A stretch of 60,000 nt of DNA, from positions 3,717,501 through 3,777,500 of the forward strand of contig WPIO01000034.1 of the NCBI GenBank assembly GCA_009760855.2, written 5' to 3'. Position numbers and translations under genes: made by a program. Below, piece after piece: positions 35,416 through 44,941 of this stretch; the stretch's first letter is position 1, and each line of letters starts with the position of its first letter. The stretch comes from Cristatella mucedo (lineage: Eukaryota; Bryozoa; Phylactolaemata; Cristatellidae). The notes beneath the pieces were generated by a model, which was given only the letters and a program-made list of their open reading frames with translations, made no database searches and was not told the origin of the DNA.

Positions 35416-36944
35416 TTAAATGTCAGTTCCATCATAGACAAATGTTCCTTTACTGCATGTAAATTGTGAACCATTGCCATTTGAAGTAAGTTCAGCACTA
35501 TTCTCACACATAGTTAAATAGTGTATCATAACACTTGTCTGATCAGCAGCAACAGCAGCAGTAGGAATTTGAGAGTTAAACTCAACAGTTACATCACGTT
35601 TTGAAGTTACTCTTAATGGTTCATCATTATATTGCAGATCAATTACATGAATTGGATATAGCATAAGCCATTCTGGATATGTCACACCAACAGGTTCTGT
35701 AAATTCATTTAATCCTAAATATTGCTTTTGAATTGAGTAAAATCTAGATATGCTGCTGAGCATTTTCCGTCCTTGAAGTAGCTACTTCTAGAGACAGCTG
35801 GATTCTGTTTTAATCCGTTAGCAAGAACAGTTACATTTTTAATATCGCAGTGATTATACGTGCCTACATTCCCAGTATAGCTATCAAATTTATTAAAGTT
35901 TTGTGCGGCAACAATCAACCACCTGACTTTATCAATTGTTTTGTACAGATAGACTTTCAGTGAATTTTAGGCCTTGATTGAAGCTGGTTATTGTAATGTT
36001 TTCATAACGTCTGACTCTTTAATAAGGTCTAATTTTCTTTGCTTTTTCACTTGATGTATCAGCAAGCGCTCTTTGAATACTTTCTTTAGGAGTGACACAT
36101 GGAACCATCAATCTCATCTTTGACATATTAATCTTATATCCAACCCATTGGCCATCTCCAGCGGCTCCTGCTACGTTTCTTGTTGTAATTGCATTACCAG
36201 CAGCTCCAGCAGCAGATGCTCCAGTCATTATAGCATCAAAATCGCTTCCACCAACTCGTGTCATTTCAAGCGTAAATGGAATATTATAAAGAATTTTATT
36301 CATATCCGCACAAAATCCAGACAACCTTGAAAGAGGAAGTGAAATAATAAACGTTCCTACATTATCTGGAACGCCCCTTGTTAAAAACTTTCTGTATGCA
36401 TAACCAATATTGTTAGCAACTGCTCCACTTGCAGTTGGACTTGTATAGTTTCCACTTCCATTGTATAAATCATCAGTTGAACTTGCTTCATCTTTTTCCA
36501 ACCAGTGGCAGGTCCTTCTGTTCGATTATAGTCATTTGGATAAGTAGGGTAACCAATAAGATTTGTTACAGTTCCAGGAGCTTGTTTATGAGAATATGTT
36601 TCTATCTCTTCTGCTCCAAGTCTAATTCTCATCGAACTGAATAACCATGCTCCAGCATTATTAACAAGACCTACGCTTAAAGCTCTAGGAGGTGCAATGA
36701 ATGCATTATTTGCTGCAGTCTGTTGGACCTGTAACTGACCTTCAAGTAGTAGATAAGCATAAGACAACACATAACAGAGATGCTGCTCTCCAGGAACGGT
36801 AAATGTAACAAGCTTGTTTGCAATATTATCAGTCTCACTTCCATTGCTTTGATAAAATTCTCTGTATTGGTAATCTTTAATTTTGTAATTAGGAAAACTA
36901 GGATCACCTAATTCAAGAATGCTTTCAATCGGTGCACTTGCCAT
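35416..36944 (-). pseudogene. Major capsid protein (double jelly-roll, Polinton/adintovirus type), Element 1, broken
   Basis: Start chosen at MASAPIES (36942-36944), just after TATATAGAGAAGA. Blocks in order: LELGDPSFPNYKIKDYQYR, LVNNAGAWLFSSMRIRLG, SLPLSRLSGFCADMNKILYN, FTLEMTRVGGSDFDAIM, MSKMRLMVPCVTP, and a C-terminal jelly roll with YPEWLMLYPIHVIDLQYNDE. The LPLxxLxGFC..MxKILYN and TR..G.DFDAIM blocks are diagnostic of Polinton capsid proteins. The frame breaks at about 36495 (A run), at a stop 36019, by a small deletion near 35935 and again near 35745. Length about 510 codons. Forms the virion shell. The Element 2 copy is at 58145-59686. Confidence 0.85.
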
Positions 36945-36970
36945 TTCTTCTCTATATAAAAAAGTAAAAT

Positions 36971-37573
36971 TCATTTCTTATTCTGAATGTATGAACCAGC
37001 ACCAATTTTTTTTCATATATCCACCATATCCATCAGCTCTCGTAGCAGGCATGATAGCAGGGACAGCAGATTTCTCTTTTATAACTCTCTCTATTTCTTT
37101 GTATACTTTAGGATCATTCTCCTTTAATGTTTCTGAATAATCCTCAGTTTCAGAGTCGTCCATCTTTGCTTTGTATTTCTTTTTGCTTTTTGGTTTAAGT
37201 TTATCAAGCATCGCTCCTTTAATTTCAAGATCCATCTCTTTCATATTTCTATCATAATCTTCTTTTTTACGTTTCTCTAACTCATACTCAAGTTCTTTCT
37301 TTCTTCTTTCTTCATCAAGTTTGTCATCAAGATCTCTACGTTTGTTAGCATATTCCTCAGGTCAATCTTTTCTTTCTTTGTTTGCAACTCAATTAATTTT
37401 CTTGCTTGATGCATTTCAATTCCTTTGTTAGCAATGTTCATGCTAAGACCAGTTAGTCCAGTGATCACAGGCGCTGCTTTTCCAACACCATCAATAATCT
37501 TATCAAGTACACCAGAACCATGATATTTTCCGCCAGTTATCCTACCATGACCAATTCTAGCATAGCTACCCAT
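36971..37573 (-). pseudogene. Gly-rich/coiled-coil virion-associated protein candidate, frameshifted
   Basis: ATG 37571-37573 follows AATATAGG. The N-terminus is Gly-rich (GHGRITGGKYHGSGVLDKI), followed by a hydrophobic helix, a long charged coiled coil (EERRKKELEYELEKRKKE in a second frame) and a basic tail with ADGYGGYMKK. The frame changes near 37365 and again at an A run near 37009-37016. The Element 2 homologue (59714 on) ends with the same GFGGKMKRK motif. Its place directly before the capsid gene and its GG-containing termini suggest a protease-processed internal virion protein, by analogy with adenovirus core/cement proteins. This is inference. Confidence 0.55.
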
Positions 37574-37579
37574 CCTATA

Positions 37580-38431
37580 TTATTTCGAAATTTCTATTGT
37601 AGCTATAACATCTGTAATAGTATTTATTGTATTTTTATTTTGATCTGTTAAGTTAATTTTAAGACTGCTAAAACATTCAATGTCTCCACGAGTTGGCAAG
37701 AATAAAATGTTTGGAATGTGCACGTCAACCTTTTCTCCTGGATTAACATCATTATTATCAATTAAATATAAAGACGATGATTGCTCTAAAAATCCTTTTT
37801 TATGTTCAACATAGTTCTTATTAGGATCTACCAAATCGCAATCAATGCTTATCCATTTGACTCCAGAATTGTCAGGAAGTTGCATTTTATTCCAAGCCTT
37901 GTAAGTGCCAGAGAAATACATTGCTTTTTCTATAGCTTCATATGGCGTTCCACCAACCATTGCCGCATCAAATGAGCCTTGCAAATTTGAACTAAATCCT
38001 AAAGTATCTCCAATAGAGTTGATTATTCCAGAATTTGTTCCGAGTAGCACAACATAGTCTTGACCAATTTGCATAATTATTCTATCATCAGTATCTACAC
38101 TAAATTTTATGCCGTTTGTTGGAGGTCTAGCTAATGGATTTAAAAATGATTTTGATAGAAATAAAGCATTATTTAGGTAAGCAACAAGTTTTGCACTATA
38201 GTAATATCCTTCTGGGACTGCAATAGAATAATTGTCTCGATTAGTCAGATTTGCTCTATACCAAAGCATATCGTTTACTCTAGTAGCAATATTTGATATT
38301 ATTCTGTTTGTACATGTAAACTCAACTCTACGCAAGCCTATTTTGTTATATCCAGAATCAGATCTAAGCATTAACGGTGGAACTAGAGTTTTTGAATCTG
38401 AACTAGTAGTTCCAGTTATTCTTATTGACAT
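37580..38431 (-). CDS. Penton-like minor capsid candidate, 283 aa, intact
   Basis: Start at MSIRITGT (38429-38431), because ATATAAGA sits immediately upstream; an earlier in-frame ATG at 38449 precedes that TATA motif. The architecture matches the Polinton penton / 'transposon-derived F54H12.2-like' family. It has an N-terminal beta region, the PEGYYYSAKLVAYLN block, INSIGDTLGF, then ISIDCDLVD and HIPNILFLPTRGDIECFSSL, and a closing ITDVIATIEI strand. One uninterrupted frame. It lies between the paralogous gene 38439-39311 and the coiled-coil gene, in the minus-strand morphogenesis block. Family membership is by pattern, so penton is likely but not certain. Confidence 0.65.
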   Translation of the reverse strand: MSIRITGTTSSDSKTLVPPLMLRSDSGYNKIGLRRVEFTCTNRIISNIATRVNDMLWYRANLTNRDNYSIAVPEGYYYSAKLVAYLNNALFLSKSFLNPLARPPTNGIKFSVDTDDRIIMQIGQDYVVLLGTNSGIINSIGDTLGFSSNLQGSFDAAMVGGTPYEAIEKAMYFSGTYKAWNKMQLPDNSGVKWISIDCDLVDPNKNYVEHKKGFLEQSSSLYLIDNNDVNPGEKVDVHIPNILFLPTRGDIECFSSLKINLTDQNKNTINTITDVIATIEISK

Positions 38432-38438
38432 TCTTATA

Positions 38439-39311
38439 TTATATTTCAATAATTTCTATTACAACAGTAATTTGCTGAGAACCAAAATCTAAGACTTTTA
38501 AGTTTTGATCTGTAATTGTAATCAATATATCAGAAATAGAGTCTCCAAGAAGATTGTGATATTCAAGAGTATTCGGTTCATATACCATTTGTTCCCAAGG
38601 ATAGAAATTATAAGCAAAACTTCTAAGAGCTTGTGTTTCGATATTATTTATATAACTTGTTCCACTAGCAACCAAATTACAGTTTATAAGAATTAAGTTT
38701 AGATCAGAAACAAAAACTTCATTCTCTGAAGTAATTTTCTCTCAAGGATCTACAACTACTTGTGTAAACTGTTTTCCAGGAGCACCACTTTATGTATCTA
38801 ATGGAAGTGTCTTGTCTGTTTTATAAACAGTTCCAGTAAATCCAAGTAATGGAGCTATAGTAGATTTAACAGCAACAAATGTAAATCCAGCAGGCATAGT
38901 AATCCAAGAATTAGAAGTAGCAGTATCAATACCTAAGACAAACTTATCATTTCCGGATAATAAAACAGAATTATTTATTGTATCTGCAATACCAACATTT
39001 ACATCATCAGATACAGCAGCATATATGCCAGTTGGTATTCTTACTATTTGATCAGATCCACCTGTAATCCTGTAAACAAAAGTATTATTTGCAGATGTAA
39101 TGTTTTTAATAGAGTTAGTTCCGACAAACTTTTTCAAGCATACCTTAAACCTTCTATTCTTAAGCTTTATTGGGTTATTGATGTTTACTCTAACAGGATT
39201 AGTAGTTCCACTTACATTTAAAACGTAACCGTCCTTACCTGCAATGGTATCTTTTTTGATTGACTCAACATTTATTAGAATATCCTTAGCTACACCAAGA
39301 AGATCCGACAT
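38439..39311 (-). pseudogene. Second penton-like protein, paralogue of the adjacent gene, two in-frame stops
   Basis: ATG 39309-39311 follows TATATAGAAA. The reading frame is 291 codons, interrupted by TAA at 38790 and TGA at 38742-38744 but otherwise continuous. It has the same layout as 37580-38431: RIPTGIYAAV, then STIAPLLGF in the middle and a closing ITVVIEIIEI. Similar length and layout make a tandem duplication plausible. The role is probably in the capsid, for example vertex or fibre attachment. Confidence 0.6.
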
Positions 39312-39314
39312 TTT

Positions 39315-39930
39315 CTATATATCATATACAAGCTTATTTATCTTAGCAACGTATGACTTTGGTAATTTTCTTCTAGATTTTGCAAGGTAATCAACAGCAG
39401 CGCTAATAGAATTTACCACTCCAGTATTTCCAGCAGCAAGTTCACGAATCCACAATTCTATCTTGTCAAATACTTCTGAATCATTCTTTACAACTAATGG
39501 AATCATTTCAATACCACCACCAACTTTTTGTTTTTAAGTAATCTAAAACTCTTTGCTCTTTTACACTTCTTTTTTTTTTATCTAACTCTGTAATAACATT
39601 GAAAAGATTTTCTTCACTAAGATTTTTCACAATCTTTTTTAGTGGTTTGGATACTCCCCTTTTTGAACCAATAATATCAAGTAAATCTTTCTTTTTATCA
39701 ATTGTTGATTCATATGCTGTAATTATTTCTTCTTTTTGTTTATCATCTGCCCAGCTAAAATAATTCTGCACATATTTTGAGATATCATGAGCAGTTTGTT
39801 CTAATTTCTTTTCAGCAGTATACATTTTCTCATTATGAAGTTTTCGACCTAGCTCATATAGTTTTAAATCTTTATTTGTACTATCAATCTCATTTATTAT
39901 TCTTGTTAAATAACTTGGAACATATTCATT
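39315..39930 (-). pseudogene. Helical protein of unknown function in the morphogenesis block
   Basis: 105 aa (39508-39825) and 63 aa (39315-39506) are two frames of what looks like one gene, separated at an A-run region next to GGGIEMIPL. The frame is open upstream to about 39930 without an ATG, so the start is uncertain; 39825 lacks the TATA motif seen at other genes. Charged helices dominate (KKLEQTAHDISKYVQNYF, ENLFNVITELDKKK). Stops at 39315 just before the penton-like start at 39311. Confidence 0.5.
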
Positions 39931-39944
39931 TTTTCTTTAAGTAA

Positions 39945-41190
39945 TTAAATTAGTTCAGCTTTATCAAAATCTACTGCAGTTTTCTTAGGAGTGCCAGTAG
40001 ATGGATTTATATTTAACTCTCCAGCTAAACCTTTTTGAGCAACATCAATAGCTTCTCGTATTTCTGGATTTGCTGCACATGTCTTTGCTTGATTTGCTAT
40101 AGTAATCGCTTTTTTATGCTTTCCTTCGCTAACAGTTGCTCTTGCTTTCTGAATAGTTCTAGATATGTCTGGTTTTTGTTTGTATTCTAAAACCATCTGA
40201 AGTTGTTCCTTGTTTTCTATTTGTAAAGCAAGTTTAGGTCTAATCCTTTTAATTTTTTCAACAACAACTTTACCTGAGTTATCAGTAGATCTCTCTAATG
40301 CTTGCTCGTTTAGTCTATGCTCAGCAGCATCTCTTATAGAAATTTCTGATTCTATTCTTTGTATCTCACTGGAGTTTTCTAGAATATTTGCATATCTTAG
40401 ATCTTGCAAATTTTGCAGTTTAGTTTCATAATCTAATGCCTCTTGAACACTTCCTTTGTAAGGTTTTTTACCACTCGAATACATTTTTCCATTAAAATTT
40501 TTACAATAACTATTAAAATTTAAAAATGTCATTAATTGCTTTCCTTCTGAATCAACAGACCAAAATCTGCCTTCCGATTCAGTCTTAGTTAGATCTATTA
40601 TGCAATATCCAAAACGGTTTCTAGTACAAGAGTTGACCCATTCTCTAAATTGTTTCTTATCAATATCTCCAACATATGCATCACGGATATAATCAATATC
40701 AGTTGTGTTTTGCTTAAAGATTACTATTAGATTTACATTATTTCTAATTTCTCTCCTAGGTATATTAGTAAACCCTTGAGCAAGATTGAAAATATTCAAG
40801 CTTTTATGCCTTCCTCGTGTGAAATAGTCTAATATCTTAGTCTGATCCTCAGTCATTAAATCATCAAGCACAACTACATTCTTGCAGTTTTTATACGAGT
40901 CTACTTCTGGTATAGCATCAATTCCGTTAATCCAAGAGTAAGCCTTATTTTCTTTTGTCATTGACATAAGTCCGCGATACAAATTTTGATCTAAACTTGA
41001 AGCAATAATCGTACAACAATCATAGTTAACCATTCCGTAGAATATCCAATTCATGATAAGTTGAGATTTACCTGAACCACTTGGATCTAAAACTAAAGCT
41101 CTGATTGGTACACTCGGCTATGGTTCTTTATGTCCAGTATCTACATCTTGTCCAAAATTAAACGCCCTTACTCGAAGAGACACTTCGTAT
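39945..41190 (-). pseudogene. FtsK/HerA (A32-like) genome-packaging ATPase, in-frame stop near N-terminus
   Basis: Walker A LDPSGSGKSQ lies at about 41055-41090, Walker B NVVVLDDLM at about 40870, and the downstream NLAQGFTNIP region provides the sensor segment. The first 369 codons after MNWIFYG are open. Upstream is an in-frame TAG at 41118-41120, beyond which the frame continues (RVRAFNFGQDVDTGHKE) to about 41190 without an obvious ATG. The C-terminal extension is helical and charged. It would drive DNA into capsids. Divergent from the DUF5679-like gene, with a TATA-rich gap of about 27 bp. Confidence 0.85.
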
Positions 41191-41217
41191 ACTAAAAAAA
41201 GTTTTTATATTATAGAA

Positions 41218-41541
41218 ATGAAAATTTACTGCTTGAAATGTAAGAAGCCAACAGATAGCATTCATGAGGAATACATCGAGATTGATAGTACAAAAAGTCT
41301 TAGAGGAATGATTAAAGCAATTTGTGTGATCGGTGAGAGTAAAAAGTCAAAGTTTGTTAAGTTAAGAAGTGTTGGTGAAGGTGTTTTGTCTCATGGAAAA
41401 AATTTAGGTACTGGAGTTCTAGCTCATGGTAAAAAGTTAGGTACTGGAGTTCTAGCTCATGGAAAGAAGTTTGGTGGTGGAGTTTTGTCACATGGGAAAA
41501 AGTTTGGTGGTGAAATGAGTAAAGAAAAAAATACTTTCTGA
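41218..41541 (+). CDS. DUF5679-like zinc-knuckle protein with four 11-residue repeats
   Basis: ATG follows TATATTATAGAA. The N-terminus MKIYCLKCKKPTDS matches DUF5679-type proteins of phages and adenovirus-like elements. The second knuckle (AICVIGESKKSKFV) lacks one of the expected cysteines. From 41380 to 41511 four 33-bp repeats encode GVL(S/A)HGKK(L/F)G(T/G). The frame then passes through ATG 41515 and stops at 41541. The following protease remnant starts in the same place, so either the two genes overlap or a fused protein existed. Function of the repeats unknown. Confidence 0.65.
   Translation: MKIYCLKCKKPTDSIHEEYIEIDSTKSLRGMIKAICVIGESKKSKFVKLRSVGEGVLSHGKNLGTGVLAHGKKLGTGVLAHGKKFGGGVLSHGKKFGGEMSKEKNTF
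41380..41511 (+). repeat. Four 33-bp coding tandem repeats
   Basis: Each unit encodes GVLxHGKKxGx; units differ by a few silent and conservative changes. Confidence 0.9.
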
Positions 41542-41955
41542 ACTAAGAAAAACTATCAGCAGTTTAAAAAAAAGTAAAAAGTACACCACTAACTGACCTC
41601 GAAATAAATCACCATGTGAAAGAATTAGATATAAAAAATTTCAGAGGTGTATTTGCAAGAGATGAATTAAGTTCTCCAGAACAGAATGAGTGTCTTATTT
41701 GCAATACCGGTAAATCAGATCTAGCAATATATCACTGGGTAGCACTTAAAAAAAGTAGGTGATCGATGTTTTTATTTTGATTCGTTCGGTGCTCCTCCAA
41801 TGCCAGAAGTGATTGATTATTTCGGTGTTACACCAAGTTTTCAAACGTTTCAGCTGCAAAAGTTTAATCAAACGGATTGTGGAATGAGGTGCTTAATCTT
41901 CCTTAAACTAATGGAATTTTTTGATTTTGGTACTGTCATGCAATTATTAATTTGA
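41515..41955 (+). pseudogene. Adenain-like cysteine protease, frameshifted
   Basis: Catalytic features: His in YHWVALKK (41733-41735), Asp in FYFDSFGAPP (41779-41781), a Gln-containing QLQKFNQ and Cys in TDCGMRCLIFLKLM (41878-41880). This is the order of adenovirus and Polinton maturation proteases. The frame changes at an A run (about 41748-41754) between His and Asp, and earlier near 41527 and 41565, also at A runs. The end is TGA 41953-41955. It would process virion proteins, and GG-containing termini of neighbouring proteins are candidate substrates. Confidence 0.85.
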
Positions 41956-41983
41956 ATTAAACAAAATATTTCCACTATATAGA

Positions 41984-42471
41984 ATGGAAAATCAAGAAAA
42001 GAAATCTGTAGTCCTCCAAAATTCTGCAGCTGTTATTCCTAAAGGAAAGCCTGCACACGTTCATGTTGAAGAGAAAATTTCAAAAGATTCAAAACCTTGT
42101 CTTAGTGCGTGGATGTATATAACAGAAGAATCACTTCCTTATATTCAAAATATCGTAGATAGATCGAGTGAACAATTATAATTCAATGGATTGATGCTAG
42201 TGCAGGGTCAACAATTGGAATTAGATTTGATTTTGGAAAGAAACGTAGTATTATGTTTGATGAGAATAATAAACTAATTAAAGTATCTAGTCCTGCAGAC
42301 GTAATTAAAAAATTAGGAAATGATTTTTGTATAACTGGAATTCTTGATGGCAGTTATATTTCCAAAGAATACTATAATAATGAAGCGAGATTAAATTTTA
42401 GATTAAAGATTGACCAAGTAAAAGTTTATAGTTCGCCAAAGAGATCAGTTTTTAATCCAGCAGAGTTTTAA
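41984..42471 (+). pseudogene. Unknown ~160-aa protein in two frames
   Basis: ATG follows CACTATATAGA. The first frame (65 aa, ESLPYIQNIVDRS) ends at 42181. Coding continues in another frame from about 42170 to 42471 (STIGIRFDFGKKR, ITGILDGSYISKE, ending SVFNPAEF). The C-terminal half alternates hydrophobic and basic beta-like segments, which could be an OB-type fold, but I do not recognise the family. Between the protease and the convergent phospholipase gene. Confidence 0.5.
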
Positions 42472-42514
42472 AAAGTAAATAGATATAAAAGAAAAATAAA
42501 AATTAGCTTGTAAG

Positions 42515-43033
42515 TTAGATCCTTTTCCGAATTATATCAAGCATTCTATCAACTATTCCGCGAGCATAATTTTTTATCTTATTTAGGCTAGCAGGATTAC
42601 TTATTGTATCCTTTAGAAAATCAATAGCAAATGAATCGTTTAATGCTCCACCAATGCCTAAGCCTAACTTTGCCTTAGCCGCCATAACAGCTGCTACAGT
42701 CTTTGCATCTTCACGAACATATGCAGGCTGTCTTGGATCAAGAGCAATTCTAGCAGCAGACTCAGCTAATACCAAGTCTGACAAGTTTCTTATTTCTGTT
42801 CTTTTAGGTTCTGCCATTGATGAAGTTTCAGTGTATAAACTATCGTGCACTAAAGCCTTGTTGTCTAAATCATTAGTTCCGGTACACCCTTCTTGCATTC
42901 TTTGAGTAAATTTGGTTCCTGGCCCGGCATAGCTGTAACGATTAGTTCCATTGAATGAACCGCCTGGTAAAAATTCAGACTTAACTCCTGAGGGTTGTTT
43001 CAGATGCATTTTCGCGGTTTCCAGTAGATTCAA
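42515..43033 (-). CDS. Parvovirus-type phospholipase A2 domain protein (vPLA2)
   Basis: Contains the calcium-loop motif YAGPGT and the catalytic NDLDNKALVHDSLY (His-Asp pair), in the order found in parvovirus VP1 unique regions and in adintovirus or Polinton PLA2 proteins. The frame is intact for 172 codons. The first possible codon used here is TTG at 43033, since no ATG precedes the domain; the frame is open to a TAG at about 43070, so the true start is unclear. It may be expressed with the preceding small protein. Ala-rich helices and a basic tail follow. In parvoviruses the enzyme helps virions leave the endosome. Confidence 0.75.
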   Translation of the reverse strand: MNLLETAKMHLKQPSGVKSEFLPGGSFNGTNRYSYAGPGTKFTQRMQEGCTGTNDLDNKALVHDSLYTETSSMAEPKRTEIRNLSDLVLAESAARIALDPRQPAYVREDAKTVAAVMAAKAKLGLGIGGALNDSFAIDFLKDTISNPASLNKIKNYARGIVDRMLDIIRKRI

Positions 43034-43055
43034 TTGTAGACCAGTGTTTTTTGAT

Positions 43056-43220
43056 CTACACTTTCTTTTCTATTTTGTTTAGTTGTGTTTTTGTTACAAA
43101 GATTGGAACTGAACCTGATAGGTCTTCTTTTTTTAACCTGATTGAAATAGGTTTATCTGACTTGTTAATTTGCTTTACTTGATGTTCTGATAGATTTAGC
43201 TTAACCTCATTGTATTCCAT
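43056..43220 (-). CDS. Small basic core-like protein, 54 aa
   Basis: Start at MEYNEVKLNLSEHQ (43218-43220), directly after ATATTATAGA; an upstream ATG at 43253 precedes the motif. It contains IRLKKEDLSGSVPIFVTKTQLNKIEKKV, similar in layout to short adintovirus/Polinton core proteins with a beta-strand followed by TKTQxNKI. Ends where the phospholipase frame begins. Confidence 0.5.
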   Translation of the reverse strand: MEYNEVKLNLSEHQVKQINKSDKPISIRLKKEDLSGSVPIFVTKTQLNKIEKKV

Positions 43221-43276
43221 TCTATAATATATTAAATTTTTATTTAAAGACAAATTAAACTATTATATATTAAGAA

Positions 43277-43831
43277 ATGAATCAATTTGAAGAACTTAGA
43301 TCTAGGGTTATGGAACTTCTTACATATGAACCAGATACTGGCCGTTTCTTCTGGAGAGTAAATAGGAGAGGTAGAGCAACAATTGGAACTGAGGCCGGAA
43401 GTATTGACAGTTATGGATATATAATTTTAAGTATTGACGGAAAGCGATATAAAGGACATAGATTGGCATGGGTTATCATGCGAGAAGAAATGCCTATTTT
43501 TCAGTTGGATCATATCAATTTAGACAAGGCAGATAATAGAATTTGTAATTTAAGAGTTGCCACACAATTGGAAAATCGAAGAAATAGGGGAGTACAAAAA
43601 AATAATAAATCTAAATATATTGTTGTCAGTTTTGATAAAAGAGCAAAGAAATATAAATCATATATTAGAGTAGATAATACTAGTTATCATCTAGGCTACA
43701 ATGAATCTGCAGAGAAAGCTGCTGAAGCGCGTGATCTTGCAGCTATACGCTTGCATTTACAATTCGCTAGACTAAACTTTACTTATACACTAACAGAAGA
43801 TTACAAAATAGTTCGCCAAACAAACTTTTAA
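43277..43831 (+). CDS. HNH homing-type endonuclease with AP2-like DNA-binding domain, 184 aa, intact
   Basis: ATG follows TTATATATTAAGAA. The HNH core is FQLDHINLDKADNRICNLR, followed by TQLENRRN, the phage-type HNH pattern. C-terminal to it is an AP2-like domain, FDKRAKKYKSYIRV and then YHLGYNESAEKAAEARDLAA. The N-terminal TYEPDTGRFFWRVNRRG is the usual lead-in of phage HNH endonucleases. It cleaves DNA site-specifically. It is free-standing between two viral gene clusters, with no intron or intein around it, and its stop overlaps the convergent gene's stop. It keeps an open frame while neighbours are broken, which suggests recent arrival or independent maintenance. Confidence 0.85.
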   Translation: MNQFEELRSRVMELLTYEPDTGRFFWRVNRRGRATIGTEAGSIDSYGYIILSIDGKRYKGHRLAWVIMREEMPIFQLDHINLDKADNRICNLRVATQLENRRNRGVQKNNKSKYIVVSFDKRAKKYKSYIRVDNTSYHLGYNESAEKAAEARDLAAIRLHLQFARLNFTYTLTEDYKIVRQTNF

Positions 43832-44929
43832 TTACGGCAGCTAGAATTTAATTCATCTCTTAGTTTTAGTATCTCTTTACGTATTTCTTCTTGCGATTTA
43901 TTTTGAGCATAAAGATTAGCAAGTAGCGTTGCAGACTCAGCTTGATAATTACATGACTTTTTTCCTCCAATCGTACTACTTTCTACTTTTTTTTTATGTC
44001 CTCTTTTAACTTATCTGAATAGCTAACTCCTGATACCTCCACTAACTGCTTTCCGGTTTTAAGATAATCTAATCTGTTTTTCACCTCACTATTCTGCACT
44101 TTGTCACTCAAATCAATATCAATGTTTCTATCAAGTAATTCTTTCATATTTTGTATATCTACAATTGCATTCTTTAGTCTTTAACTCTGTAAACTCAAAG
44201 CACTCATTTGCTCCTCATGCGTATCCATTTTTGGTGATTTAGCTGTATACATTGTATACATTGTCGATTATTTTTTTTTATCAATCCTGCAACCGATAGT
44301 GCTATTGAAACACCTAAGCTAACAGCCCCAATCACAGAAGCTATACTTGCTATAATAGCTGGAATTTCAGGCAGAAATCCGCCTGATCTTACTTCAAGAA
44401 AGTTCTTTTTTCACGCAAGAGGATCTAGTTGAGTAGCAGACCAACTCACTTCCTCTCCAAATGCATCTGAAAGAAACCTACTAGGATCTAAGTACCAATC
44501 AGATTTAACTCTTTCCGCTTCTCACAAAATCTCGTTTATGTAAAAGCCAACCTCTAAACTTGCCACCATTCTTGACAGTCCTTCTTTTTTGTCTGCAATT
44601 GTTTTCCAGAAGACATTGCCATATTTTCCAGAAGCAATATCATCTACAATCTCTTTTATAAACAAACCAAGATCTACAATTCCTGTTATTCCTGATAGAA
44701 ATCCTCCAAGTGCTTTTGTAGCAGTTCCAATTACTTTGAATGACTGCAAAACTTTTGGACCAATAGTTGCAATCTTGTTTGATGCATGTAGACTCAGTTT
44801 CATTGCAATCTTAGGAGCTACTTTTATAATTGCTTTTGATCCTAGTTCTGTTGCTGTTGTTGTTCCTGATAATACTTCTTTAGTTGTATCTAAGCTAGAT
44901 TTCAGATCTCCACCTTTTATTTTCTTCAT
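43828..44929 (-). pseudogene. Membrane / coiled-coil protein (possibly two genes), broken
   Basis: 135 codons are open from ATG 44927-44929 (MKKIKGGDLKSS), with hydrophobic LGGFLSGITGIVDLGLF. After stops near 44522 and 44415 the same frame continues to a strong transmembrane stretch IASIASVIGAVSLGVSIALS (about 44290-44360). A different frame from about 44260 holds charged helices (MKELLDRNIDIDLSDKVQ; QEEIRKEILKLRDELN) ending at 43828. It could be one ~360-aa protein or two. Divergent from the fibre gene at 44942 across ATATATATAAGA. Function unknown; perhaps virion membrane-active. Confidence 0.5.
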
Positions 44930-44941
44930 ATATATATAAGA
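44930..44941. promoter_or_regulatory. 12-bp divergent TATA promoter
   Basis: ATATATATAAGA is the whole gap between the divergent start codons at 44929 (minus) and 44942 (plus). Confidence 0.55.

Noticed and set aside
36385-36974. Start at MNFTFLYREE for the capsid protein
   Set aside because: Element 2 has no equivalent extension, and the TATA motif lies between that ATG and MASAPI.
41380-41511. Possible CRISPR-like or regulatory repeat array
   Set aside because: Four contiguous 33-bp units without spacers, in frame and coding.
43056-43253. Longer start (ATG 43253) for the small core-like protein
   Set aside because: The TATA-like motif lies downstream of that ATG, directly before ATG 43220.
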